Assembly (NCBI GenBank): GCA_965221635.1
Contig: OZ244902.1
Location: 434,001 to 498,000, forward strand
Source of the DNA: JAAXHB01 sp965221635
GTDB taxonomy: Bacteria > Actinomycetota > Acidimicrobiia > Acidimicrobiales > Aldehydirespiratoraceae
DNA: 64,000 bases
Reading direction: 5' to 3'
Of the stretch, positions 8,569 to 17,518 are shown piece after piece. Each line of letters begins with the position of its first letter. Positions within the stretch are counted from its first letter, which is position 1. The notes beneath the pieces were generated by a model that did no database searches, was not told the DNA's origin, and saw nothing but the letters and a program-made list of their open reading frames with translations. The position numbers and the translations under genes are program-made.

Positions 8569-10122
8569 TCAGCCGCCCACGAACGCCGAGAGCGCGCCGA
8601 CCACCGCCGGGTCGGTGACGTTGAAGATCAAACCCGGGGCCACGCCGAACACCAGGATCGCCACCAGCATCGGCGCCCAGGCGATCCACTCGGTGGTGCT
8701 CACGTCTGTGATCTCGTCACTGTCGGCGAATTCGGGCTTGGGGCGTCCCATGGCGGTGCGCTGCAACAGCCACAGCAGGTAACCCGCGGCGAGCACGGTG
8801 CCCACCGCGGCCACCACCATGTACACACGGAACAGTTCCTGCGACAAGCCCGCGGCGGGGTTGTAAGCAGACAGGATCGCCGGGAACTCGCCCCAGAATC
8901 CGGCCAGGCCGGGCAGACCCAGCGACGCCATCGACACGAACCCGAGGATCCAGCCCATCCGTGGCGCCTGGGCCAGCAACCCACCGAGGCGGCGAATCTC
9001 CAGGGTGTGGTAGCGCTCCTTCACCGAACCTGCCAGGAAGAACAACATGCCGGTGATGATGCCGTGGGCGACCATCCCGAAGATCGCGGCGTTCACCCCG
9101 AAATCGGTGAGGGTGGCGATGCCGAGCATCACGAAACCCATGTGCGCCACCGACGAGAACGCGATCAGGCGTTTCATGTCTGTTTGGGCCAAACAGCCGA
9201 GCGCTCCGTAGATGATGCCGATCACCGCGAGCAGCCCGATCCACGGTGCCCACGCCTCGGCGCCCTCGGGCAGCATCGGCAGGGCGATGCGCACAAATCC
9301 GTAGGTGCCGAGCTTCAACAGAACCGCGGCGAGGATCACCGAACCCACCGTGGGCGCCTCGGTGTGGGCATCGGGAAGCCACGTGTGGAACGGGAACATC
9401 GGCACCTTCACCCCGAACCCCACGAACATGCCCGCGAAGATCCATATCTGGGTGGTGCCCACGATGCCACCGGCGCCTGCTTCGGTGAGGGCGCGCATGT
9501 CGAAGGTGCGCAACAGCTCGCCGGTGGCAGGGTCGGTGGACAGGAAGAACAACGCCAAGAACGACAGCAGCATCAACGCCGAGCCGAACAGCGTGAACAA
9601 GAAGAACTTCAGCGACGCGTAACGCCGGTTCTCGCCGCCCCACACGCCGATCATGAAGAACATCGGCAGCAGCACCACCTCGAAGAACACGAAGAACAAG
9701 ATCAAATCCTGAGCCACGAAGGTGCCCACCATGCCGGTCTCCAGGATCAGCATCAGCACCATGAACGCCTTGGCGTTGCCCGGATGGGGGATGTGGTTCC
9801 ACGAGTAGATCACGCAAAGCGGCACCACCGCCAGGGTGAGCGCCATGAGCGGCAACGAGATCCCGTCGAGGCCGAGTATGTAGCGGCTGTTGATCACGTT
9901 GATCCACTGCCGGTCCACCACGAACTGCAACGAACCGGCGTTGCCGTAATCGAAGTAGACGATCAGCAGCAAGCCCATCACCGCGGCGGCCAGCGAGGCC
10001 AGCAGCGCCACCAGCTTGTGGGCCTGCTCTTCGACTGCGGGCACGAACATCATCACCGCAACGCCCACCAGCGGGACGAAGGTGACAAGGGTCAGCCCCC
10101 AAGTGTTGAGAAAGTCGGTCAT
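8569..10122 (-). CDS. nuoM: NADH-quinone oxidoreductase subunit M (Nuo-11 operon)
   Basis: 517-residue proton-translocating membrane subunit of complex I. Typical NuoM blocks are present: FFVFFEVVLLPMFFMIGVWG with the conserved Glu, FGVKVPMFPFHTWLPDAHTEAP with the channel Lys, and KRLIAFSSVAHMGFVMLG. Length is normal. It sits between nuoL and nuoN; the 86-nt gap to nuoL holds nothing I recognise. Confidence 0.95.
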   Translation of the reverse strand: MTDFLNTWGLTLVTFVPLVGVAVMMFVPAVEEQAHKLVALLASLAAAVMGLLLIVYFDYGNAGSLQFVVDRQWINVINSRYILGLDGISLPLMALTLAVVPLCVIYSWNHIPHPGNAKAFMVLMLILETGMVGTFVAQDLILFFVFFEVVLLPMFFMIGVWGGENRRYASLKFFLFTLFGSALMLLSFLALFFLSTDPATGELLRTFDMRALTEAGAGGIVGTTQIWIFAGMFVGFGVKVPMFPFHTWLPDAHTEAPTVGSVILAAVLLKLGTYGFVRIALPMLPEGAEAWAPWIGLLAVIGIIYGALGCLAQTDMKRLIAFSSVAHMGFVMLGIATLTDFGVNAAIFGMVAHGIITGMLFFLAGSVKERYHTLEIRRLGGLLAQAPRMGWILGFVSMASLGLPGLAGFWGEFPAILSAYNPAAGLSQELFRVYMVVAAVGTVLAAGYLLWLLQRTAMGRPKPEFADSDEITDVSTTEWIAWAPMLVAILVFGVAPGLIFNVTDPAVVGALSAFVGG

Positions 10123-10208
10123 GGTGTGTGTTCCTGAAGGGGTTGGATCAGCGGACTATCTGCACGGCCGCAAAGCGCGGGCCCAGCGTGGGACTTCGGA
10201 GTTGTTGC

Positions 10209-12395
10209 TCACAGCGAGATCACCAGAATGAACACACCGGCGAGCACCGTGGCCGCGGCGAACAGGATCGCCGCGTACTGGTGAACCTTGCCGGTTTGCA
10301 TGTGGCGCAAACCTTCGCCGGTGGCGTCGGACGCCCGGCCGGAGCCGTCGACGATCACGTTGTCGATCACGCCCTGGTCTATGCGGTCATAAACGATGCG
10401 ACCCGCCGCGGCGGTGCGGCGACCGGATTCGTTGACGATTCCGTCGATCACCTTCTGGTTGCTCCAGTAGGTGGCTTTGGCGATCGGCCCTTTCACGCCT
10501 TTGGCGATCACGCCGGTGTAGAGGTGATCCAGGTAGTACTTGGCAACCAGCAGCCTGTGACCGGCTCCCGCGAGACGGCTGCGCGACGTGAGCGCCACAC
10601 CCGCCGGCAAGCCGGTGAGATTCTCGCCGCTTTGGGCGGAGCGCCGGGCAACGGCTTTGAACCAGTGGCGATACGCCAGGCCCACACCGGTGAGCGCCAC
10701 CAGGGTGGAGACGATCGCCAGCGACCAGCTCGGTTTGGCGTGGTCGATCACAGGGAAGTACCCGGCCACGGGTTCCACGTAGTGGGTGAAGCGATCCTGC
10801 CAGGCCTTGGGCCACAACTGGAAACCCTTGGGCACGTTCGCGGCTCCGGCGACCACCGCCAGGGCGGCCAGCACGTAAAGCGGCACCAGGATGCGCGGGC
10901 CGGATTCGTGGGGTTCGCCGTGGCCGCGGTACTCGCCGAAGAAGGTGAGGTAAAGCACCCTGGTCATGTACGCGGCGGTGACCGCGGCGCCGAGCATTCC
11001 CATCACCAGCATCAGCGTGTACGCGCCGTTGCCGCCGGTTCCGCCGAGCAGTCCCCAGCCGCCGGTGCCGGCGAGGATTTCGTCCTTTGACCAGAACCCC
11101 GCCAGCGGCGGCAAGCCCATCAGCGCGATTGTTGCCACCAGGAACGTTCGGTAGGTGTGGGGCATGTATCGGCGCAGCCCGCCCATCGACTCTTTCATGT
11201 CGAAGCTGTGAACGGCGTGGCTCACCGACCCTGATCCCAGGAACAGGCAAGCCTTGAAGAAGGCGTGGGTGAACAGGTGGAACATGGCCGCGGTCCAGGC
11301 CCCCACTCCGAGTGCCATCACCATGTAGCCGAGTTGGCTCACCGTGGAGTACGCCAGCACCTTTTTGATGTCGTTCTGGGTGAAGGCCAGCAGCCCGCCG
11401 AACAGCAGCGTGACCGCGCCGATCACCGCCAGCAGGTTGATGCTCGAACCGGCGATCGACATGCCGTCCCAGAACACCGGGTACAGGCGGGCAACCATGA
11501 AAATCCCGGCCACCACCATCGTGGCCGCGTGAATCAGCGCCGACACGGGCGTTGGCCCGGCCATGGCGTCGGGCAGCCAGGTGTGCAACACGAACTGCCC
11601 GGATTTGGACATCACCGCCGCCATCAAACACGCCGAGGCGGCGATCAGCGCCAGGTGGCTCACCTCGCCCGAGACGATGCGCGAGTTCACCGTGAGGGTG
11701 TCGAAGGTGCCACCCGCCGCGAAGAACAGAACGCTCATGCCCACCAGCAGGCCGATGTCGCCCACCCGGTTGGTGAGAAACGCCTTGAGCGCCGCGTCGG
11801 AGTTGGGTTTCTCCTCCCACCAGTGGCCGATCAGCACGAACGAGCACACCCCCACCAGCTCCCAGCCCACGATCATCTGCAACAAGTTGTCGCTGAGAAC
11901 GAAGAACAGCATCGCCGCGCTGAACAAGCTCAAGAACGCGAAGAAGTGGGTGTAGCGGGAGTCGCCTGCCACGTAATCGGTGCTGTACACGTGAACCAGC
12001 AGCGACACGGTGGTCACCACGAACAGCATCATCACCGCCAGGCCGTCCACCAGGATCCCGGCGTCGTAGTTGTTGCCACCCGAGGTGAACCAGGTGATGC
12101 TGCGATGCACCGCGGGCACGGCCTCGCCTTCGCCCACGTCGTTGCGATGCGAAATCCAGGTGATCGCCGCGCCCAGCGACAACACGAACGAACCGGCCAC
12201 CGCCACGATTCCCAGCTCGGAGCCCTTGCGGGGCAGGCGTTTGCCGAACAGCAGAATCCCCACGAACGACAGCGCCGGAAGCAGCGGCACCAGCCAGGCG
12301 TTGTCCAGGAACCACCCGGCGCTCGACACCGAACTGGGCCCTGCGACCGGGGCCTCGGCGGCCAACACCGCCAGCGATTCGAGTGCTGTTGTCAC
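10209..12395 (-). CDS. nuoL: NADH-quinone oxidoreductase subunit L (Nuo-11 operon)
   Basis: Largest antiporter-like subunit, about 728 residues from GTG 12395, which follows GAGGTGG at the nuoK stop; an in-frame TTG at 12413 would add six residues. Blocks such as FLGWELVGVCSF-type VGWELVGVCSFVLIGHWW, QFVLHTWLPDAMAGPTPVSA and KKVLAYSTVSQLGYM identify NuoL. The long C-terminal region corresponds to the lateral helix and anchor helix that run along NuoM and NuoN. Couples quinone chemistry to proton pumping. Confidence 0.95.
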   Translation of the reverse strand: MTTALESLAVLAAEAPVAGPSSVSSAGWFLDNAWLVPLLPALSFVGILLFGKRLPRKGSELGIVAVAGSFVLSLGAAITWISHRNDVGEGEAVPAVHRSITWFTSGGNNYDAGILVDGLAVMMLFVVTTVSLLVHVYSTDYVAGDSRYTHFFAFLSLFSAAMLFFVLSDNLLQMIVGWELVGVCSFVLIGHWWEEKPNSDAALKAFLTNRVGDIGLLVGMSVLFFAAGGTFDTLTVNSRIVSGEVSHLALIAASACLMAAVMSKSGQFVLHTWLPDAMAGPTPVSALIHAATMVVAGIFMVARLYPVFWDGMSIAGSSINLLAVIGAVTLLFGGLLAFTQNDIKKVLAYSTVSQLGYMVMALGVGAWTAAMFHLFTHAFFKACLFLGSGSVSHAVHSFDMKESMGGLRRYMPHTYRTFLVATIALMGLPPLAGFWSKDEILAGTGGWGLLGGTGGNGAYTLMLVMGMLGAAVTAAYMTRVLYLTFFGEYRGHGEPHESGPRILVPLYVLAALAVVAGAANVPKGFQLWPKAWQDRFTHYVEPVAGYFPVIDHAKPSWSLAIVSTLVALTGVGLAYRHWFKAVARRSAQSGENLTGLPAGVALTSRSRLAGAGHRLLVAKYYLDHLYTGVIAKGVKGPIAKATYWSNQKVIDGIVNESGRRTAAAGRIVYDRIDQGVIDNVIVDGSGRASDATGEGLRHMQTGKVHQYAAILFAAATVLAGVFILVISL

Positions 12396-12409
12396 CGTCA
12401 ACCCACCTC

Positions 12410-12709
12410 TCAACCCTTGAGCAGATCGGCCTCGGTGAGGTCGATGCTTCGACGGTTGCGGTACATCAACAACACGATCGCCAGGCCTATGCCCACCTCT
12501 GCGGCTGCCACGGCGATCACGAACAGGGCGAACACCTCGCCACCAACGGTGTCACGAAACGCCCCGAAGGCCACCAGGTTGATGTTCACCGAGTTGAGGA
12601 TGATCTCAACCGACATCAACACCAGGATGCCGTTGCGACGCGCCAGCACGCCGTACACGCCGATGCAGAAAAGCACCGCGGCCAGCAACAGGAACTGGTT
12701 GAGGATCAT
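12410..12709 (-). CDS. nuoK: NADH-quinone oxidoreductase subunit K (Nuo-11 operon)
   Basis: 99-residue subunit with three membrane helices (starting LLLAAVLFCIGVYGVLARR) and the two conserved membrane glutamates in SVEIILNSVN and AAAEVGIGLAI. Of normal length. The stop codon abuts the nuoL start region, implying translational coupling. Confidence 0.95.
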   Translation of the reverse strand: MILNQFLLLAAVLFCIGVYGVLARRNGILVLMSVEIILNSVNINLVAFGAFRDTVGGEVFALFVIAVAAAEVGIGLAIVLLMYRNRRSIDLTEADLLKG

Positions 12710-12727
12710 CGCCGCAAGCCTCGGTGC

Positions 12728-13273
12728 TCAGTCCTTGCGCGCCACGACGATCGCGCCGATCAGCGCCGCCAGCAACAAAACCGAAACGGCTTCGAAAGCC
12801 ACGATGTACTGACTGAAGATGGCGTCGGAAACCTCGTCGAAGCGCTGAGGCTCGTCGATCACCACACGGGTGTCCGAGAAGCTCTCCACCAGCGCCATGC
12901 CCATCACCACCGCCAGCAGCACCGCCACCAGTGCCGCCATGGCCCGCTTCTCACCCGCCACGGATTCGTCGTCGCCCATCGACGCCCGGGTGAGCATCAC
13001 CCCGAACAGGAACAGCACCACGATGGCGCCGATGTACACCAGCACCTGGGTGACCGCCACGAACTCCGATCCCAACAAGATGAACTGCGCGGCGGCGCCG
13101 GCGAGCACAAGCACCAGCCACAACGCGGCGTGAACCACGTTGCGGGTGGTCACGCAGCGCAGCGCTGAAACCACCATCACAACGGCGATCACCCCGAAGA
13201 ACACGTTCTGGGCAACGAACAGGTCGCCGTCGGGGGAGGCCGCGGCGAATGCGGCCACAGTGGCGCCGCTCAT
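12728..13273 (-). CDS. nuoJ: NADH-quinone oxidoreductase subunit J (Nuo-11 operon)
   Basis: 181 residues from ATG 13273 (MSGATVAAF), chosen because upstream in-frame sequence overlaps nuoI and is not NuoJ-like. Five hydrophobic helices with the family block NVVHAALWLVLVLAGAAAQF and QVLVYIGAIVVLFLFGVML, which includes the TMH3 segment with the pi-bulge region. Lies 18 nt before nuoK. Confidence 0.93.
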   Translation of the reverse strand: MSGATVAAFAAASPDGDLFVAQNVFFGVIAVVMVVSALRCVTTRNVVHAALWLVLVLAGAAAQFILLGSEFVAVTQVLVYIGAIVVLFLFGVMLTRASMGDDESVAGEKRAMAALVAVLLAVVMGMALVESFSDTRVVIDEPQRFDEVSDAIFSQYIVAFEAVSVLLLAALIGAIVVARKD

Positions 13274-13327
13274 CGGGACCACCCGAAACCGGCGGCCGCC
13301 GGGGCGCGCCCGGTTGCGCCCGAGCCT

Positions 13328-13368
13328 GTTGAGCCCTGAACTGTTGAGCCCAGCCCCGTTGAGCCCTG
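13328..13368. repeat. Three 15-bp tandem repeats between nuoI and nuoJ
   Basis: GTTGAGCCCTG/GTTGAGCCCAG occurs at 13328, 13343 and 13358, a strict 15-bp period, in the 112-bp gap between the nuoI stop and the nuoJ start. On the coding strand the frame is open and would read as a GLNxx pentapeptide repeat, but nuoJ homology begins only after it. Confidence 0.7.
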
Positions 13369-13385
13369 CATTGCGTGTGCCCGGT

Positions 13386-13928
13386 TCACGTGGGGGGCAC
13401 CTTGAGCTTCTTGGCCACCGAGCCCGTCTCATAATCCTCGAAGTCGGGCACGGTTTCCATCCAGTCCGCCAGGCGCTCCTGGTCATGGAGCAGGTCGGCG
13501 ATGCGGGGTTCGGAGTACTCGTACTCGGGACTCCAGAACAACGCCTCGAAGGGGCACACCTCCACGCAGATGCCGCAGTACATGCACAGCGCGTAGTCGA
13601 TGTCGAAACGGTCGAGCTTGTTGCGCAGCCGTGGCTTTCCGCCGGGTCGCCGCGGCGGGGCCTTCTCCTTGTGACCCTCGATGTAGATGCACCAGTCCGG
13701 GCACTCTCGGGCGCACAGCATGCAAGCCGTGCAGTTCTCGATGTGCAAGGCGATCACGCCGCGTGCGCGGGTGGGGGGCGCCTCCTTCACGTGGGGGTAC
13801 TGAACGGTGGCCGCGCCCTTGGTGGGCGCCGGCACCAGCGTTTTGAGGCCGCGCTTGGGGAACACCGTGCGAGCCACGGTGCCCCCGGTTACCGCCAGTC
13901 CCTTCACCAGGCCGGGTATCAAGCCCAT
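13386..13928 (-). CDS. nuoI: NADH-quinone oxidoreductase subunit I (Nuo-11 operon)
   Basis: 180-residue TYKY-type subunit holding two [4Fe-4S] clusters (N6a/N6b): CTACMLCARECP and CMYCGICVEVCP are both intact. It relays electrons toward cluster N2 in NuoB. The N-terminal segment KGLAVTGGTVARTVFPK lies along the membrane. Since nuoE, nuoF and nuoG are missing here, NuoI is the likely docking point for an external donor such as ferredoxin, as in other NADH-module-less complexes I (inference). Confidence 0.95.
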   Translation of the reverse strand: MGLIPGLVKGLAVTGGTVARTVFPKRGLKTLVPAPTKGAATVQYPHVKEAPPTRARGVIALHIENCTACMLCARECPDWCIYIEGHKEKAPPRRPGGKPRLRNKLDRFDIDYALCMYCGICVEVCPFEALFWSPEYEYSEPRIADLLHDQERLADWMETVPDFEDYETGSVAKKLKVPPT

Positions 13929-13944
13929 CGTCGCACCTCCATGC

Positions 13945-14991
13945 TCACACCAGCACCTTCAGCACGCCGGTGACCACGATGTTGCCCAGCGCCAACGGCA
14001 CAAGGTACTTCCACGCCAGGCGCTGAAGTTGATCCTCGCGAAAGCGCGGGAACGTGAAACGGAACCAGAACACCAAGAACGACAGAACCACAACTTTGCC
14101 CACCAGCACAAGGGGGCCGATCACGTTGAACAGGTTGTCGGTGGGGTCGAGCCCCGGCACGTACCAGCCGCCCAGGAACAGCACCGCGGCGATCGCGGAG
14201 AACACCCCGGCGGTGGCGAACTCGCCGATGAAGAACAACAAGAACCGCAGACCCGAGTATTCGGTCATGTAGCCGGTGACCAGCTCCGATTCGGCCACGG
14301 GCATGTCGAAGGGTGTTTGGGTGAGTTCGGCTTGCATGGCGATCATGAAGATCGCGAATCCCACGAACTGGGTGATGATGAACGGATTGCCGATTGCGCC
14401 CCATCCGAAGATCTCGCCGTTGGCCTGGGCAAGCACGATCTGTTGCATGTTCATGGTGCCGGCCTGGATCACCACGCCGATCACCGCCAGCAGCAGGGGC
14501 AGTTCGTAGGCGATCAGCTGACCCGTGGCTCGCAGGCCGCCGAGCAGCGAATACTTCGAGGCCGAACCCCAACCGGCCATGAGAATGCCGATCACCGACA
14601 CCGAACTCACCGCCATGGCCAGATAGATGCCCAAGTCGTTGGAGATGAACCAGGCGTCGGGGCCTCCGGGCAGCACCACCACCAACAAGAACGTGGACAC
14701 CAACACCACGAACGGGGCCGCGCAGAACACGAACCGGTCGGCGCGGCGGGGGATGATGTCCTCCTTTTGGATGAACTTGCCCACCTCGGCCAGGAGCTGC
14801 AACGACCCGTAAGGGCCAGCCTCCATCGGGCCGAGGCGGCTTTGCATGAAGCTCACCATTTTGAACAGGTGCGCGTACACCAGGGTGCCTGCCACCAGCA
14901 GCACCGCCACCAGCCCGACCACAACCCGAATCGTGGTTTGCTGCCAGTACGACAGCTCGGCCAGCACGCCGATCGGTGCGAGCGGGATCAT
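13945..14991 (-). CDS. nuoH: NADH-quinone oxidoreductase subunit H (Nuo-11 operon)
   Basis: 348 residues from ATG 14991, which overlaps the nuoD stop as ATGA. Forms the membrane entry to the quinone chamber. Visible family blocks: RLGPMEAGPYGSLQLLAE, GWGSASKYSLLGGLRA, ELTQTPFDMPVAESELVTGY and the following TEYSGLRFLLF. Eight or so hydrophobic helices, normal length. Confidence 0.95.
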   Translation of the reverse strand: MIPLAPIGVLAELSYWQQTTIRVVVGLVAVLLVAGTLVYAHLFKMVSFMQSRLGPMEAGPYGSLQLLAEVGKFIQKEDIIPRRADRFVFCAAPFVVLVSTFLLVVVLPGGPDAWFISNDLGIYLAMAVSSVSVIGILMAGWGSASKYSLLGGLRATGQLIAYELPLLLAVIGVVIQAGTMNMQQIVLAQANGEIFGWGAIGNPFIITQFVGFAIFMIAMQAELTQTPFDMPVAESELVTGYMTEYSGLRFLLFFIGEFATAGVFSAIAAVLFLGGWYVPGLDPTDNLFNVIGPLVLVGKVVVLSFLVFWFRFTFPRFREDQLQRLAWKYLVPLALGNIVVTGVLKVLV

Positions 14992-16169
14992 CGGTCTATG
15001 TCCCCCAAGATGAAGTACAAGCTGCCCAAGATGGTGATGATGTCGGGCACGTACACGCCTCGCAGCAGCCACGGCGTGATCGACACGTTCGAGAACGACG
15101 CCGAGCGGATCTTCACCCGAAACGGTGTCAAACCGCCTTTGGAGATCACGTAGTAGCCCATCACCCCGAGGGGGTTCTCGGTCTCCACGAACGCCTCACC
15201 GGCGGGAACCTTGATGATGCGGGGAACCTTGGCCATGATCGGCCCCGACGGGATGTCGTCGAGGAGCTGATCCACGATCCTGGTGGCTTCACGGGTTTCC
15301 TGCAGGCGCACCCAGAAACGGGCGAACGAGTCGCCGTCGGGATGGGTCCACACCTTCCAGTCCACCTGGTCGTGTACCAGGCCACAGGGACTGTCGCGGC
15401 GCAAGTCCCAGTCCACTCCCGAGGCACGAATGTTGGCGCCCGACAGTCCGTAGGCGAGCCCGATCTCCGCGGGCACCACGCCAATGCCACGTGTGCGGGC
15501 CTGGAAGATCTCGTTGCCTTCCACCAGGTCGCTGATCTGATCGCAAAACGAGCGGATCTTTCGCATGGCGCTGCGGGTCTCGGCCACCCATCCGGCGGGG
15601 AGGTCGTCCTTGAGGCCGCCGATTCGGTCGAAGTTGGGATGGAAACGCCCGCCGGTTGCGGCCTCGATCTGGTTGAGCACGTGCTCACGGTCACGGAAAG
15701 CGAAGAACACCGGCGTGACCGCGCCCACCTGCACTGCCATGTCTCCCAGGAACAAGGTGACGTTGGCGATGCGGCTCAACTCGAAAAGGATCGTGCGAAT
15801 CCACTGGGCCCGAGGCGGGGCCTCCACTTCCATGAGACGCTCCGCGGCGAGGATGAACGGCACCTCGTTGGCGAAGCTGCCGAGCCAGTCGATGCGGTTG
15901 ATGAGGGTGGTGACCTGCGGGTAGGTGCGAACCTCGGCGAGCTTCTCGTAGCCGCGGTGCATGTAGCCCATCACCGGCTCGGCGCTCACCACCTGTTCGC
16001 CGTCGAGCTTGGCCACGATGCGCAGAGTGCCGTGGGTGGCGGGGTGCTGCGGGCCGATGTTGAGGGTCATGCCCTCGGTTTCGATCTCGAGGTTCACCCT
16101 GGCGTCGGCTGCCTGGGCGGCGATGTAGCGAAGCTGGTCGCCGGTGGCGGGCTGGGAGGTGACCGTCAT
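14988..16169 (-). CDS. nuoD: NADH-quinone oxidoreductase subunit D (Nuo-11 operon)
   Basis: 393-residue 49-kDa-type subunit lining the quinone pocket and helping hold cluster N2. The GPQHPATHG motif with the quinone-ligand histidine is present. Two differences from the Nuo-14 copy: His71-Arg72-Gly keeps the HRG arginine that NDUFAF7 modifies in mitochondria, and residue 95, which aligns with the quinone-hydrogen-bonding Tyr of bovine and Thermus complex I, is Trp (NRIDW). From memory the second NuoD of Streptomyces also has DW here, so this marks a subfamily rather than a mutation. C-terminus ends GDIDR as usual. Confidence 0.94.
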   Translation of the reverse strand: MTVTSQPATGDQLRYIAAQAADARVNLEIETEGMTLNIGPQHPATHGTLRIVAKLDGEQVVSAEPVMGYMHRGYEKLAEVRTYPQVTTLINRIDWLGSFANEVPFILAAERLMEVEAPPRAQWIRTILFELSRIANVTLFLGDMAVQVGAVTPVFFAFRDREHVLNQIEAATGGRFHPNFDRIGGLKDDLPAGWVAETRSAMRKIRSFCDQISDLVEGNEIFQARTRGIGVVPAEIGLAYGLSGANIRASGVDWDLRRDSPCGLVHDQVDWKVWTHPDGDSFARFWVRLQETREATRIVDQLLDDIPSGPIMAKVPRIIKVPAGEAFVETENPLGVMGYYVISKGGLTPFRVKIRSASFSNVSITPWLLRGVYVPDIITILGSLYFILGDIDR

Positions 16170-16191
16170 CTTCGTGCGCCTTGAGTGCCGC

Positions 16192-16893
16192 TCAGGAGGC
16201 CGCGCCCGCTTCGGCGGGGCTTGCGGCTGTTTCTGGGCTCTCGTCTTCGTCGGGCATGAGCTCCACGTCCACGATGCCGGGCCAGGGCTTCACCCGGCGG
16301 GCCAGCAGCGGGTAGTCCTTGCGCAGGGGGTTGCCCTCGAACTCGCCTGGCAGGTACAGGTGGCGCAGACCGGGATGGCCGTCGAAGGTGATGCCGAACA
16401 TCTCCCAGGCTTCGCGTTCGTGCCAGTTGGCGCCTTCGTACACCGGCACCCAGCTCCCCACCCGCAGGTCGTCGTCGGGCAGGTCGGCCTTCACGATCAG
16501 CGACCTGTGGCTGGCTGGGTCGTTCACCCGGGCGAACACCTGGAAGCGGGTGTCGCCCCCAGTGACGCCGGTTTCCATGCCGTCCGGGGCGTCGCCCGTT
16601 GCGTCCTCATCGTCCGCGCCGTCGACGCCGGGCGGGGCCGCTTCGGGGTTGAGGGCGGTGTCCACGGTGCTGTCCATGTCGCGCCCGTACGGCGACGGCA
16701 TCCAGTCGATCGCGGAAAGAAAGTTGAAGAACGCGAAGCCCTCGTCGTGGCGCAGCCACTGCGCCGTGTCGGCCCACACGTCGCGGTTCACGCGCAGCCA
16801 CAACCCGCCGGGGTCGTCGTGGGTGCCGGTGAGGTTCTCGCCGAAACGCTGCCGGGCGCGTTCGACGATGGCCGCGGCCTCGTCGGTGCTCAT
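16192..16893 (-). CDS. nuoC: NADH-quinone oxidoreductase subunit C (Nuo-11 operon)
   Basis: 233-residue 30-kDa-type peripheral-arm subunit. The C-terminal signature is clear: HEREAWEMFGITFDGHPGLR, followed by LPGEFEGNPLRKDYPL. An acidic, low-complexity insertion of about 45 residues (rich in D, G, A, E, around residues 70-115) separates the N-terminal domain from the family core; the Nuo-14 NuoC lacks it. Ends in an Ala/Glu-rich tail. Lies 22 nt before nuoD and 51 nt after nuoB. Confidence 0.92.
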   Translation of the reverse strand: MSTDEAAAIVERARQRFGENLTGTHDDPGGLWLRVNRDVWADTAQWLRHDEGFAFFNFLSAIDWMPSPYGRDMDSTVDTALNPEAAPPGVDGADDEDATGDAPDGMETGVTGGDTRFQVFARVNDPASHRSLIVKADLPDDDLRVGSWVPVYEGANWHEREAWEMFGITFDGHPGLRHLYLPGEFEGNPLRKDYPLLARRVKPWPGIVDVELMPDEDESPETAASPAEAGAAS

Positions 16894-16944
16894 GCGGGCC
16901 TGCTCCGAAGCGTTCGGTTGGCGACAGGGCGCATGCGGGAGGGT

Positions 16945-17445
16945 TCAGCTGACGACAAGCGGCTCACCCTTCCAGCGCTCGCTCATGTCCTCGTTTTGGA
17001 TGCGCTCCTGGAGCATCACGATCCCCTCGAGCAGCGCCTCGGGCCGGGGCGGGCAGCCGGGCACGTACACGTCCACGGGAACGATCTGGTCGACGCCCTT
17101 GGTAACCGAGTAGCTGTCCCAGTAGGGGCCGCCGCAGTTGGCGCACGAGCCCATCGAGATCACGTATTTCGGGTCGGGCATTTGTTCGTAGAGGCGTTTC
17201 ACCGCGGGCGCCATCTTGTCGGTGACGGTGCCGGAGATCACCACCAGGTCGGCCTGGCGGGGGCTTGCCGGCAGGGGGATCACACCGAGGCGCATCACGT
17301 CGTAGCGGGGCGATCCGAAGGCCGCGCCCATTTCGATCGCGCAGCACGCCAGGCCCCACTGGTACACCCACAGCGAGTACTTGCGGCTCATGTTGAGCAG
17401 CTTGGAAAGCGCTCGCGGGGTTTTGCCCGACTCCACCAATCCCAT
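16945..17445 (-). CDS. nuoB: NADH-quinone oxidoreductase subunit B (Nuo-11 operon)
   Basis: 166 residues from ATG 17445 (MGLVESGKTP). Binds cluster N2: the ligands are present as the tandem cysteines in GLACCAIEM, Cys in GSCANCGG and Cys in VPGCPPRPE. The ASPRQADLVVISGTVT loop is conserved. Length is normal; the longer open frame upstream overlaps nuoA in another frame and is not NuoB-like. Confidence 0.95.
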   Translation of the reverse strand: MGLVESGKTPRALSKLLNMSRKYSLWVYQWGLACCAIEMGAAFGSPRYDVMRLGVIPLPASPRQADLVVISGTVTDKMAPAVKRLYEQMPDPKYVISMGSCANCGGPYWDSYSVTKGVDQIVPVDVYVPGCPPRPEALLEGIVMLQERIQNEDMSERWKGEPLVVS

Positions 17446-17518
17446 CACGCGCCCCCTTGGCTGTGGCCGAACCCGGCGTGGCCCGCGGGTGTGCGGGCGT
17501 GGGGCCGCGTGTGGCGGT

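Noticed and set aside
8356..10137. Long plus-strand open frame (593 codons) opposite nuoM/nuoN
   Set aside because: His/Gln/Arg-rich translation with no family resemblance, exactly antisense to well-identified nuo genes; a GC-rich shadow frame. The same applies to the long plus-strand frames at 26132-27679, 27977-29575 and 11265-12812.
13274..13486. N-terminal extension of nuoJ through the 15-bp repeats
   Set aside because: The extension overlaps nuoI and is not NuoJ-like; MSGATVAAF at 13273 gives the normal length.
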